Source: an uncultured Chryseobacterium sp. (GTDB taxonomy: Bacteria > Bacteroidota > Bacteroidia > Flavobacteriales > Weeksellaceae). From it: a stretch of DNA of 64,000 bases. How positions within the stretch are numbered: the stretch's first letter is position 1; the number at the start of each line of letters is the position of its first letter. This document shows positions 1-8,612 of this stretch, in pieces. The stretch spans positions 1 through 64,000 of the forward strand of contig CAJYXJ010000063.1 in assembly GCA_913778085.1 (NCBI GenBank), in the 5' to 3' direction. The notes beneath the pieces are model-generated. The model saw nothing but the letters and a program-made list of their open reading frames with translations, had not been told where the DNA came from and ran no database searches. A program made the position numbers and the translations under genes.

Positions 1-36
1 GCTTTAGCCCATAATTTAAGAAAGAAGGTTGCATGA
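1..36 (+). CDS. C-terminal end of an unidentified ORF, cut by the window edge
   Basis: Only frame 1 is open at the left edge. It gives about eleven residues, ALAHNLRKKVA, before a TGA at 34-36. An ending of this kind (hydrophobic, then HNLRK) recalls the C-terminus of some transposases, but eleven residues cannot establish a family. The reading may also be chance. Nothing else is seen between here and the hairpin at 88-120. Confidence 0.25.
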   Translation, partial: ALAHNLRKKVA

Positions 37-83
37 TGATGACAACTTTTTCTTTTCCAAAGAATGCCGGAATTTAATGAATA

Positions 84-120
84 TAAAAATCCGCCTCACT
101 TGGTGGTTGTGAGACGGATT
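84..120 (-). terminator. Terminator after the amidoligase cluster
   Basis: A 12-base arm at 88-99 pairs with 109-120, with one mismatch and a 9-base loop. On the minus strand it is followed by a T-rich run (complement of 84-89). It lies just after the stop of the last minus-strand gene at 130 and probably ends that transcript. The hairpin could also serve rightward transcription entering from the edge. Confidence 0.6.
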
Positions 121-129
121 CTTTAATGT

Positions 130-588
130 TTAAAGATTTTCCCAGGTTGATTTTATCTTCTGCATCTTAACCAGATAAAAATACAGCGGAATCAATTCCA
201 GGCGTATTGTAAAGTTGATGTTCGGAACAGTGAACGGGATAATCACCATCATAATGATACAGACGGCAATCCCGATGAAGGCATCGATAATAGCAGCCTG
301 AGGTGCCCATTGCTGTTCAAACCAGAGTCCGTAGGCTACAATCCCCTTAAATACAAGTAACGCCGTTACAATGATCCCGGCTAAAGTATAAGGATGGGTA
401 GCGGTAATTCCGTAAAGCGATAAATTGATATGGTCCATAAATGGCCCGATGATTAAAAAAATAACGGAGAGTACACCTCCGATCAAAAAGAACCATAAAA
501 ATATTTTAATCCACAGGGGCAGCAAATTCCTTCTTCGGGTAAAATTTCCTTTCGTTTCAAACTCCTGAAAAGCTGAGCTTTCTTCCAT
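130..588 (-). CDS. Small integral membrane protein at the end of the ligase cluster
   Basis: 152 residues with a polar N-terminus of about 25 residues, then four hydrophobic segments (roughly 27-50, 62-85, 92-118 and 122-142). This is a polytopic inner-membrane protein. No family motif is recognised. The start lies only 18 bases after the stop of the ATP-grasp-like gene on the same strand, so it is probably the last gene of that transcript. It could export or sense the cluster's product, but nothing in the sequence proves this. Confidence 0.75.
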   Translation of the reverse strand: MEESSAFQEFETKGNFTRRRNLLPLWIKIFLWFFLIGGVLSVIFLIIGPFMDHINLSLYGITATHPYTLAGIIVTALLVFKGIVAYGLWFEQQWAPQAAIIDAFIGIAVCIIMMVIIPFTVPNINFTIRLELIPLYFYLVKMQKIKSTWENL

Positions 589-606
589 GTATATCAGTTT
601 TTAAAA

Positions 607-1791
607 TTATTCTTTTGCAAAAAAAGCATTTGAGCTCCCGATCCAGATCGCATCTTTTTTATTGAAGTCGACATTTACCATGGCGGCTTTGGTCATCCTT
701 CCCAGATTTTCAAGCAGAATGGGACGTTCGTCATTTTCACGCCAAATATACAATAATCTGATCTCCGCTTTGGAAAAATCTCCGTTAATATCTTCAAAAA
801 CCGGTTCGTACTGTACTTTCCGTTGTAGAATATAGTTTTCTTTGTCCTCAATAGCTTCAGTGATTTCTTTGGTCGGATTTAAATTGACGCCGCTTCCGGC
901 AAAGGAGAACAGAGGTTTCAATACAAAATCATCAAGATTTTCATGTTCCGGAAACTGGTGAAGAAAATAGCTTTTCGGGACAAACTGATGCTGTAAAAGC
1001 GGCAGCAGAAATTTGGAAATCTTAAAAAACCAATTCGGATGCGTTACCCACGTTACCTCAACATCTTCACGGAAGTCAAACTCCGTCTTCAGATCCGGGA
1101 TTCTGTCCAGCTCGTCGAAAATAACGCGGTTATAAATTCTTTTGATCTCCGTTAGCTTTCCATTGTTGTCGTAAAATAATTTTTTACCCTCTTTTATTAT
1201 TTTGGTCAGGCAAACCGTTTTAATGCCTAGCAAATGTTCCGTAAAGATAAAATCAATGGCTGTTTTCTGCTTTTCAGGATAAATTTCAAGAAGGACAACA
1301 TTTTCAGGATTTTCGTTGCCGACAATCAGTTCTTTTAAATAATTTTTAAAAGTCTCATCAGGTATTTTATTTCTGATCTCTGAAAGGAATGGATAAACTT
1401 CACAGAATGTATCTTCAAAAATCCTCTGGAAAGCATAAAGGGAAGGAAATGCCTGGAGCTCGATCAGTTGCGGTTCTATTTCTCCGTTTTCACTTCTGCA
1501 GATCCCGAAATCGATGGTAAAAAAATGCGGCTGATCCGTATCGTTCGGGACACGGCAATTTTCCGGGATGGCTTTTTGTAAAGTTTCCGGCGGTAAAGCT
1601 TTGATCTGGCCGATAATGCTCTCGCTGGCATTCAGGAGTTTAGATTCGAATTCTTTGGTCAGGAACAGCGGGCTTTCCGATATCCTGAATGCGGGCTCGA
1701 CACCGCTTTTTTCTTTTAGGATTTCCTTCAGCCGGGTATACTTTTCCGCTGAAAATTCCTGATTGAACTGCTTTCTGTATTTTGGGATCAT
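607..1791 (-). CDS. ATP-grasp-type ligase, glutathionylspermidine-synthase-like
   Basis: 394 residues. Near the N-terminus is FTIDFGI (91-97) followed by PQLIELQAFPS (107-117). At the C-terminal end FVLKPLFSFAGSGV (289-302) looks like the nucleotide-binding lysine and glycine-rich loop of an ATP-grasp. It is followed by LQRK (322-325), EIRLL (343-347) and ENLGR (361-365), candidates for metal and substrate contacts. This order resembles the rearranged ATP-grasp of glutathionylspermidine-synthase-like proteins. The inferred reaction is ATP-dependent amide-bond formation on an acyl phosphate; the substrate is unknown. It is the last enzyme of the minus-strand cluster, 75 bases after the glutamine amidotransferase gene. 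Confidence 0.7.
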   Translation of the reverse strand: MIPKYRKQFNQEFSAEKYTRLKEILKEKSGVEPAFRISESPLFLTKEFESKLLNASESIIGQIKALPPETLQKAIPENCRVPNDTDQPHFFTIDFGICRSENGEIEPQLIELQAFPSLYAFQRIFEDTFCEVYPFLSEIRNKIPDETFKNYLKELIVGNENPENVVLLEIYPEKQKTAIDFIFTEHLLGIKTVCLTKIIKEGKKLFYDNNGKLTEIKRIYNRVIFDELDRIPDLKTEFDFREDVEVTWVTHPNWFFKISKFLLPLLQHQFVPKSYFLHQFPEHENLDDFVLKPLFSFAGSGVNLNPTKEITEAIEDKENYILQRKVQYEPVFEDINGDFSKAEIRLLYIWRENDERPILLENLGRMTKAAMVNVDFNKKDAIWIGSSNAFFAKE

Positions 1792-1866
1792 ATCCTTTTT
1801 TCTTTTTGTGATTTAAAAAATCGGACAATGCGTGCCCGATTTTTCAAAATATATTAATGGCTATTG

Positions 1867-2700
1867 TTAAATTGTTGCCTGCGGCCGGTTCAGGATCTTC
1901 TGTTTTGCCATATTCAGGAATCGGGGAAGAATCTGAGCCTGTGTAAGGGTAATTTTATCTTCGTCATCAATTCTGTCGATGGTTTCAAGGTATTTTTCAA
2001 TTCCGAAATTCTCGATCATCGCCTGCTTATTTTTCTCGTCCTTCAGATTTTCGATCATACCTGCCGGATTTGCTTCCGGATGAAATTGTGTTCCGAAAAT
2101 CTCTTCTGAAAAACGGACGGCCATTACCGCTCTTTCCAGATTAATATGAGGACGCGATTTCTCAATGGCTGCGATTTTCATTTCCAATTCTTCAAGACGC
2201 TTATAATCAGGCTCAATAAACTGGAACGCTCTCGAATCCACTCCATAAAAAGGATCCGGTAAATTTTTAAGCAGAAAATCCTGTTCGCCTTCTTCGGTTT
2301 TATGAATCGGCATCACCCCAAAAGAATACGATTTCCTTCTGTTGATCGTTCCGAGCTTCCAGTGGATGCTGGCCAGCTGGAAAGAATGACAGATCAGAAA
2401 CAGGTATTTCTTATGGTCATTCGATTGATTATGCTGTAAAATACCATCCAGCAAAGCAGCAAAACGGTCTTCCCATTCTAGTCCTTCCCGGTGCGGATCG
2501 CCCGGCCCGCCTGATGAAATGAAGATATCAAAGTCCTTCATCGCTGGCATTTCATTCTTAAACCTTACATCAAATGTTTCAATACTTACCACTTCTTCCG
2601 TGCTTTGCTGAAAGGCTTCAGAGATTTCTTTAATATTCTTAAACCCCTGGTTTACCTGGTTATTGTTCATGTCCAGCAAAGCAATCCGTATATCCTTCAT
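1867..2700 (-). CDS. Class I glutamine amidotransferase domain protein
   Basis: 277 residues of the GATase-1 fold. SSGGPGDP (62-69) forms the oxyanion loop, ICHSFQLA (103-110) carries nucleophile Cys104, and GTQFHPEA (203-210) supplies His207 and Glu209, so the catalytic triad is intact. Such domains release ammonia from glutamine for a partner synthetase. No synthetase domain is fused, so the acceptor is probably one of the neighbouring ligases. The start lies 32 bases after the carboxylate-amine ligase stop. The C-terminal region (about 215-277) is charged and unassigned. A gamma-glutamyl peptidase role on a glutamylated product is the main alternative. Confidence 0.85.
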   Translation of the reverse strand: MKDIRIALLDMNNNQVNQGFKNIKEISEAFQQSTEEVVSIETFDVRFKNEMPAMKDFDIFISSGGPGDPHREGLEWEDRFAALLDGILQHNQSNDHKKYLFLICHSFQLASIHWKLGTINRRKSYSFGVMPIHKTEEGEQDFLLKNLPDPFYGVDSRAFQFIEPDYKRLEELEMKIAAIEKSRPHINLERAVMAVRFSEEIFGTQFHPEANPAGMIENLKDEKNKQAMIENFGIEKYLETIDRIDDEDKITLTQAQILPRFLNMAKQKILNRPQATI

Positions 2701-2732
2701 ACAACCTAATTTTTTGCAAAGTTACCGAAATA

Positions 2733-3851
2733 TTATAAAGCCGTTTCGCTGTGGGTGATTCCATACTCCGTTTCGGAGATCATATAATCTACCACTTTGG
2801 TAAGGTCGCCGGTCTCGTGGAATACCTTAAGCTGGCGGTCTGCACCTGTTCCGTTTTCCAGGATTGTCCAGGCATATTCCACTTCTTTACGGCATCCCAG
2901 ATCATCCACGACATCATCTATAAATTCCAGCAGCTCTCTTAACAAATCAGGATAAGGAACGGATTCTTCTTTACCAAAATCGATGAGGTGAGCTTCAATC
3001 CCGCTTTTGGAAGCCCTCCATTTATTCTCATTCAACAAAAGTCTGCGGTAGCTTCTGAAGCTTAGGTTCTGCTGGTGAAGTTTGTAGATTTTTGCGACCA
3101 ATGCCTGCATAATCGCTGCAAGGCACACGGTTTCATCGATTCTCAATGGCATATCACAGATCCTGAACTCAATGGTAGGGTAGAAAGGGTGAACCCGGAG
3201 ATCCCACCAGATTTTCTTCGCATTGTCTATGGTTCCTGTTTTTACCAGCAGATCAACATAGCTGTCAAATTCCGCCAAGGAATTGAAGAAGCTCGGAATC
3301 CCGGTTCTTGGGAATTTCACGAAAATTTCCTGGCGGTAGGATTTAAACCCTGTATTTCTTCCGATCCAGAAAGGAGAATTGGTCGACAGAGCGTAAACAT
3401 GCGGCAGAAAATATCGCATGACATTTTGTATTCTTACCCCTTCTTCACGGTTGGGTATACCAATGTGCACATGAAGCCCGAAGATCAGGTTGCCCCGGGC
3501 TACATCGCCCATGTCATCTACGATTTTATTGTAGCGTTCCCCATTTGTAATGGTGTTGTGTTCCCAGTTGGAAAAAGGATGCGTTCCGCCGCCGGAAACC
3601 CGAAGTCCCTGTTCATGAGCCGTTTTGATGAGATGCCTTCTCAGGTTTGTAAGCTCGGCTTTCGCCTCCTGAATGTTCTGGCAGATTCCCGTTTCCATCT
3701 CGATCATGGATTCGTGCATTTCGTGCTTTAAATTCTCACTTAAAACCGCTTTTCCGCCTTCGATAATTTTCGAAACATGAGAGATCAGGTCCCTGCTCTC
3801 AACATCAATGATCTGATATTCTTCTTCGATTCCGATAGTAAACTGATGCAT
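2733..3851 (-). CDS. Carboxylate-amine ligase, YbdK / GCS2 family
   Basis: 372 residues, the usual length for the YbdK family of glutamate-cysteine-ligase-like enzymes. Recognisable parts are the N-terminal FTIGIEEEYQ (4-13, glutamates that bind metal-ATP), GGGTHPFSNWEHN, a HVHIGI strand, and a late block containing PTIEFRICDMPLR. YbdK proteins show weak gamma-glutamyl-cysteine ligase activity; here the company of ATP-grasp enzymes and a glutaminase suggests a different amine or acid substrate. The gene follows the 317-residue ATP-grasp gene by 25 bases and is probably co-transcribed with it. Family assignment is firm, substrate unknown. Confidence 0.9.
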   Translation of the reverse strand: MHQFTIGIEEEYQIIDVESRDLISHVSKIIEGGKAVLSENLKHEMHESMIEMETGICQNIQEAKAELTNLRRHLIKTAHEQGLRVSGGGTHPFSNWEHNTITNGERYNKIVDDMGDVARGNLIFGLHVHIGIPNREEGVRIQNVMRYFLPHVYALSTNSPFWIGRNTGFKSYRQEIFVKFPRTGIPSFFNSLAEFDSYVDLLVKTGTIDNAKKIWWDLRVHPFYPTIEFRICDMPLRIDETVCLAAIMQALVAKIYKLHQQNLSFRSYRRLLLNENKWRASKSGIEAHLIDFGKEESVPYPDLLRELLEFIDDVVDDLGCRKEVEYAWTILENGTGADRQLKVFHETGDLTKVVDYMISETEYGITHSETAL

Positions 3852-3876
3852 TTTTTTTCGTGTTTTTTAGAGGTTT

Positions 3877-4830
3877 TTATTTTACAGAATCTTTTACAAA
3901 AGTTCCCCAGGAAATATTCGGTTTTCCGGGAACATATTCTTTTGCTTTTTCTACGGCTAATTTGGCAGCATGCTCCACGATCCAGGCAAAATTTTCTTCG
4001 CCTACCGAATTCCGGTCCGCATCGGGAGCGGGATTGCAGAAGTCGATTGCATAAGGGATTCCGTCACGTACGGCAAACTCTACCGTGTTAAAATCATATC
4101 CCAGTGCTTTATTCATTTTAATCGTATAATCTTGTATGGTTTTCAGCAGCTTTTGAAGTTCTTTTCCTGAAGTTTTATGAGTCGTTTCATATCTCAGGTG
4201 AGGCGCATTTCTAGGCTCGTAAGGCATGATGTGAACATATTTCTGACCCAGACAATACACGCGGTAATAATCGTCAAAAATAATTTCTTCCTGCACCATC
4301 ATTACCAGCTGCTCCGTTTCGCCCAATTTTGCCCAAAGGTCTTCCGGACTGTCCACCCGGTAAACGTTTCTCCAGCCGCCTCCGTCGTGAGGTTTCATGT
4401 ATGCCGGAAATCCTACGTAATCGAAAATATATTCCCAATCGTGAGGGAATTTCAGGTTTCTGAAAGACGTCTCCGAAGTATTGGTCGGTCTTTCGTGAGA
4501 AGGAAGCAATACGGTTTTCGGAAGAGGAATCCCAAGTTTCGTCATTAATGCATTGTTGAAAAACTTTTCGTCGGCACTCCACCAGAAAGGATTGTTAATG
4601 ACATACGTTCCGTTCAGTGCTGCATTTTTCAGGTAAGCCCGGTAAAAAGGAACGTCCTGCGAAATTCTGTCAATGATTACTGCATATCCGTAATCGGTAC
4701 CTTGTTCAAGTTTATCGATGTTTACAGGCTCGGCAACGATTTCCCCTTTACCGAGTTCATTCACTTTATCGATAAATGCCCATGGAAACGTATCTTCCAT
4801 CCCGAACAAAATTCCTACTTTTTTAGCCAT
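3877..4830 (-). CDS. ATP-grasp ligase, RimK / D-Ala-D-Ala-ligase-like
   Basis: 317 residues. An N-terminal pre-ATP-grasp region (1-90) is followed by the ATP-binding strand PAYMKPHDGGGW (142-153; Lys146, glycine loop 150-152), the hinge MMVQEE (177-182), and the metal-binding VEFAVRDG (250-257) and AIDFCNPAPD (261-270; Asp263, Asn266). All core ATP-grasp elements are therefore present and an active carboxylate-amine or thiol ligase is likely. Tight linkage to the YbdK-like gene (25 bases) suggests that the two enzymes add successive units to one molecule. The acid and amine substrates cannot be read from the sequence. Confidence 0.85.
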   Translation of the reverse strand: MAKKVGILFGMEDTFPWAFIDKVNELGKGEIVAEPVNIDKLEQGTDYGYAVIIDRISQDVPFYRAYLKNAALNGTYVINNPFWWSADEKFFNNALMTKLGIPLPKTVLLPSHERPTNTSETSFRNLKFPHDWEYIFDYVGFPAYMKPHDGGGWRNVYRVDSPEDLWAKLGETEQLVMMVQEEIIFDDYYRVYCLGQKYVHIMPYEPRNAPHLRYETTHKTSGKELQKLLKTIQDYTIKMNKALGYDFNTVEFAVRDGIPYAIDFCNPAPDADRNSVGEENFAWIVEHAAKLAVEKAKEYVPGKPNISWGTFVKDSVK

Positions 4831-5004
4831 AATGTATTTTTTAATGTTTTATATCAATGTTTATTTTATTAAACTTTTTAAAGTGAGATAATTTAAAAAA
4901 TCTTTGATTTTTATCTTTTAAGAACTGTTGATTATCTACAGTATCCCGAATAAACGTCTTTTGTGACTTTTATGATTGAATTTATAGTGTGACTTAAACA
5001 GGTT

Positions 5005-5718
5005 TTACGAAAAAAACGTCCCTATAAAGGTTGGAAACACCATTCTCCAGAGCGGCCAGTCGTGGTTGATCCATTTTCTTTCATCGTACCAGAAATCGAT
5101 TCCTTTTGAAGCAAGGATTTCTGCCATTTCTACATTCTTATCCCTGCAGATGTCCTGATCGGAAGTGCTTAGGACAATATGCATATGCCTGTATTTCCAA
5201 GCTTCATCATTCTTTACGAATTCCCTCGGACAGTTATAATACACCAGCTCATCGGAATAGCCGTCCATGAAATTTCTGATGCTGAAGGCTCCCGAGAGGC
5301 AGAATAAGTGCGACACAACATCAGGAAACCGGAAGGCAAAATTGGCCGCATGATATCCTCCGAAACTCGCTCCCGCTACGGCTACACGGTGTGTCTGATG
5401 CAGCTTCTGAACATATGGCACAAATTCCTTAATAAGAAACTGTATATATTTTTCGTAATTCCTGATTCGCTGCTGCGGCGGAATGCTTTCATCATAAAAG
5501 CTCCAGCTGTCGATTGTCTGGATATTGTAAAGCTTTACTTTTCCCTGTTCGACAAACCAGTTAATACTTCCGTTCAGCTGAAAATCATGGTTTTGGGTGT
5601 AAAGACCCTGTGAAGTCGGAAACATGATGATTGGATAGCCATAATGGCCCGTGACCTCAACTTTAAGGCTGGTTCCTAAGATATGTGAATAATAATCGGT
5701 ATGTTCTATTTTCGGCAT
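5005..5718 (-). CDS. Alpha/beta-hydrolase esterase (esterase D-like)
   Basis: 237 residues without a signal peptide, so probably cytoplasmic. The nucleophile elbow GASFGG (116-121) gives Ser118; an acid is likely in the STSDQDICRD segment and the catalytic His in KWINHDWPLW near the C-terminus. This matches the putative-esterase family that contains esterase D and enterochelin esterases. It lies between two ATP-grasp genes on the same strand, so it may hydrolyse an ester or amide made by the cluster, act as a thioesterase-like transferase, or cleave a protecting group. The 174-base gap on its downstream side contains no ORF that I would support. Confidence 0.85.
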   Translation of the reverse strand: MPKIEHTDYYSHILGTSLKVEVTGHYGYPIIMFPTSQGLYTQNHDFQLNGSINWFVEQGKVKLYNIQTIDSWSFYDESIPPQQRIRNYEKYIQFLIKEFVPYVQKLHQTHRVAVAGASFGGYHAANFAFRFPDVVSHLFCLSGAFSIRNFMDGYSDELVYYNCPREFVKNDEAWKYRHMHIVLSTSDQDICRDKNVEMAEILASKGIDFWYDERKWINHDWPLWRMVFPTFIGTFFS

Positions 5719-5833
5719 TTTTTGTTATTTGGAATTAAAAGGTAATCAAACCTTTGATTTGCTTTTGTTTTAAATCGATGGCAAAACTTAAATGACACCA
5801 GTTTTTTCATTTCCGGTGTATGACATTTAAAAG

Positions 5834-7045
5834 CTATGAGGTCGGTTTGTTTTTCGGAGGAAGGATATTCAGCATTTCGGCCTGGATTTTTTCAGCGGAC
5901 CTGTCCAGCCGTTCCTGGATGACCTCCGCATCCTTGGATTTATAGATGATGCCGACATGGTAATCAATAGGGAGAAATCGTACGGCTTCTTCGCATTCAA
6001 ACACACGGTAATCGGGCGTCTGATCTTTGATCAGTGCTATAATAAGTCCGGAATAATACCCGGTAGGTTTTGAAATGTTATAATCGTTTCCTTTCAGTAG
6101 GGCATCTTCAATTCTTGCCCATTCCCGCCATATATTGATGTTGCTTGAGGCTTCTACCAGATCAGGGATGTGGGCCCCTCCGACCCGTGATGATGTTTCA
6201 AGGAAATAATATTTACCGTTTTCCCGGCTTCTGATAAATTCGGTATGCGTAGCGCCATTCATCAGCCCGAAATTAGAAAGAACTTTTTCATTGGCCTTTT
6301 CCAACGCCTGAAATTCATCCGAATAACGCCCCAGAGTTTTGGTTCTGAAAACGCCGCCTTCATGCGAAACCTGCATCGGCGGAGCGAGATATTTTGAAGC
6401 GGAGGTGAAAACAATTTCTTTATTGAAAGTAAGGCTGTCTACATGATAAACATCACCGGGTTTGAAGCTTTCCAGCAGAAACAGGTGGCGTTCTTCTCCG
6501 AGATTATTGAGGGATTCCCAAAGTTCGTCTTTGGAAGATAATTTTTTGATTCCGGAGGCAGAGGCTTCCGAGCGTGGTTTAAGAACCCAGGGTGCAGGAA
6601 CCTTATCGGCAAAAGCATTTACCTCAGCGTTATTGAAAACAGCAGTAAATTCGGGCACGTTGATGCCGGAGTCCTTCGCTTTCTGGCGCATGGCCAGCTT
6701 ATCTCTGAAATAGCGGTGGGTAGTCTGGCCCATCCCGGGAATCCTGAAGGTTTCACGGATGAGGGCTGCCTTTTCCACATCATAATCATCGAGGGCAATT
6801 ACAGCATGTACTTTCCGGGTCTGCATCAGATGGGAAAATCCCTGGATCAGATGATCAAGATTCCATACCGACGGTTTAATTTCAGGCATGTAAAATACCT
6901 CGTCGATGGCGTGCCAGGGCCAGTTTTTTTCCTTAAGATTTTCAGATGTTACCAGAATGACTTTATTACCGAGTTTTTTCATTTCATCCATGAAATCATA
7001 ACCCTTGTAATAGCACGAAATACATACTATAGTTTTCTCCTCCAT
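5834..7045 (-). CDS. ATP-grasp ligase of the L-amino-acid ligase / carnosine synthase type
   Basis: 403 residues. N-terminal Rossmann-like domain (5-90, with the acidic IALDDYDVEKA), then the ATP-grasp core: WVLKPRSEASASGI (153-166; Lys156), LLESFKPGD (190-198) and the metal-binding pair THTEFI (266-271) and YYFLETSSRVGG (279-290; Glu283, Arg287). The pattern TEF...E.x.R.GG is typical of BacD, carnosine-synthase and biotin-carboxylase-like ATP-grasps that join free amino acids. A C-terminal domain of about 100 residues follows. This is the first ligase of the minus-strand cluster in transcript order, 140 bases after the aminopeptidase. Confidence 0.85.
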   Translation of the reverse strand: MEEKTIVCISCYYKGYDFMDEMKKLGNKVILVTSENLKEKNWPWHAIDEVFYMPEIKPSVWNLDHLIQGFSHLMQTRKVHAVIALDDYDVEKAALIRETFRIPGMGQTTHRYFRDKLAMRQKAKDSGINVPEFTAVFNNAEVNAFADKVPAPWVLKPRSEASASGIKKLSSKDELWESLNNLGEERHLFLLESFKPGDVYHVDSLTFNKEIVFTSASKYLAPPMQVSHEGGVFRTKTLGRYSDEFQALEKANEKVLSNFGLMNGATHTEFIRSRENGKYYFLETSSRVGGAHIPDLVEASSNINIWREWARIEDALLKGNDYNISKPTGYYSGLIIALIKDQTPDYRVFECEEAVRFLPIDYHVGIIYKSKDAEVIQERLDRSAEKIQAEMLNILPPKNKPTS

Positions 7046-7185
7046 ACAATGTTTTTGGTTTTTTAGTGAATTTTCAAAAATAAAAACGATTTTTTATTAA
7101 TTAATCAATGTTAAAAAATAAAATATCATGCACTTTTGTAAATCCTTTATCAATGATACAGAGAATTTTTGTAATAAACTAATTT

Positions 7186-8601
7186 TTAGTGATAATTTTC
7201 GATTAAATCTGCCAGCAGCTGCACGCCAAATCCGGTTGCCGCTTTTTCTTTGGCATAGCCTACATTTCCGAAAGCAACTCCGGCAATATCCAGATGGGCC
7301 CACCTTGTATGGTTTTCAATAAACTGTTCCAGGAACTTTGCAGCCACAATACAATCTCCGATCGGCTTCATGGAAATATTTTTAAGGTCGGCTACATCAG
7401 ATTGAATGTCTTCTTTCCAGATGTCCCAAAGTGGCAGGTTCCAAAGGCGTTGATTGGTTTTGTCTCCGGTTTTCAATAGAAGGTTTTTCAGCTCTTCATC
7501 ATTGGAAAACAGGGCTCCGCAGGTATCGCCGAACATCCGTACTGAACTTCCCGTTAAAGTGGCAAGATCAATCAGGAAATCGGTTTTGAAATTTTTAGAC
7601 AGATAAGAAAGTCCGTCTGCCAGGATCATCCGGCCTTCCGCATCAGTATTTAATACCTCGATGGTTTTTCCGTTGTAGGCGGTAATCACATCGCTTGGAA
7701 GAAAAGCTTTCTCTGAAATGGCATTATCGGTGATGGGCAGGACCGCTACAATATTCACCGGAAGCTGCATCTCGGCAGCATAGATCAATGTTCCCAGAAC
7801 AGCCGTTGCACCGCCCATATCCGATTTCATATAATGCATATTGTCCGGGTTTTTTAAAGAAATTCCGCCGGTATCGAACAGTACGCATTTTCCGACCAGT
7901 CCGAAGGTTTTGGCATTTTTAACGGCGGTTCTGTATTCCAGTATGGTAAAGGCGGCATCATAGGCGCTTCCCTGATTTACCGAAAGATAAGCCCCTAAGC
8001 CAAGCTCTTCACATTTTTTTCTGTTGAAAACCGTATACTTTAAATCATGCTTTTTGGCTAAATTTTTTAAGTATGAGCTGAAAACATCCGGTCTTTTAAG
8101 GTTGGCGGGTTTGTTCAGCCATTCCTGGCCGGCCGTCTGTCCGTTGCTGATTGCTTCCGCCTTTTTATTAATGTGATCCAATTTTTTCTGGCTTAAATTT
8201 TCAAAATGCAGCTCGAATTTAGGATTCCAGAAAGCATGGTTTTTTTCGAAAGGGTAGTGGTAGGTTCCGGTCAGCAGGCCTTTTGCAAATTCTTCAAATT
8301 GCCTTTCGTTCATAAAGTCCGCCAGCATCAGCGTCGGAACTGCCTGTACTTTTTCTTTTTGGATCTGGGCAAATTTTACCGCCACCTGCTGAATTTCAAA
8401 ATCCTGCAGTGCTGATTTTCCAAGTCCGACAAAATAGGTAGTGCCTTCTTCATGTACATTTATAAAAACTTCATATTTTTTCCCGGTAAAAAAAGTGGAA
8501 ATATTTCTATGGAAATTTTTTCCGGACTTCGTCCATTCCTCTTCTGTAAAAAGATGAAATACCTGCGTGTAATTTTTATTTTTTTTGTTGATGAGCTTCA
8601 T
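7186..8601 (-). CDS. M17 family leucyl aminopeptidase
   Basis: 471 residues, normal for the family. The C-terminal catalytic domain shows LVGKCVLFDTGG (235-246; metal ligands Lys238 and Asp243), Asp261, and the signature NTDAEGRMILADG (318-330; Asp320, Glu322, Arg324). The two-zinc site therefore looks complete. The enzyme removes N-terminal residues from short peptides in the cytoplasm. It begins 11 bases after the esterase stop and precedes the ATP-grasp gene, so it may trim or degrade the peptide-like product of the cluster as well as serve general peptide turnover. PepA and PepB type members cannot be separated here. Confidence 0.93.
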   Translation of the reverse strand: MKLINKKNKNYTQVFHLFTEEEWTKSGKNFHRNISTFFTGKKYEVFINVHEEGTTYFVGLGKSALQDFEIQQVAVKFAQIQKEKVQAVPTLMLADFMNERQFEEFAKGLLTGTYHYPFEKNHAFWNPKFELHFENLSQKKLDHINKKAEAISNGQTAGQEWLNKPANLKRPDVFSSYLKNLAKKHDLKYTVFNRKKCEELGLGAYLSVNQGSAYDAAFTILEYRTAVKNAKTFGLVGKCVLFDTGGISLKNPDNMHYMKSDMGGATAVLGTLIYAAEMQLPVNIVAVLPITDNAISEKAFLPSDVITAYNGKTIEVLNTDAEGRMILADGLSYLSKNFKTDFLIDLATLTGSSVRMFGDTCGALFSNDEELKNLLLKTGDKTNQRLWNLPLWDIWKEDIQSDVADLKNISMKPIGDCIVAAKFLEQFIENHTRWAHLDIAGVAFGNVGYAKEKAATGFGVQLLADLIENYH

Positions 8602-8612
8602 AATGTTAATTT

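Noticed and set aside
3075-3731. Plus-strand ORF of 218 residues opposite the carboxylate-amine ligase gene
   Set aside because: It is the reverse frame of a clearly conserved enzyme and has a random, cysteine- and phenylalanine-rich composition with no motif.
4831-5004. Possible precursor-peptide gene in the spacers of the ligase cluster
   Set aside because: I looked on both strands in this and the other spacers; only very short frames such as MIEFIV are present.
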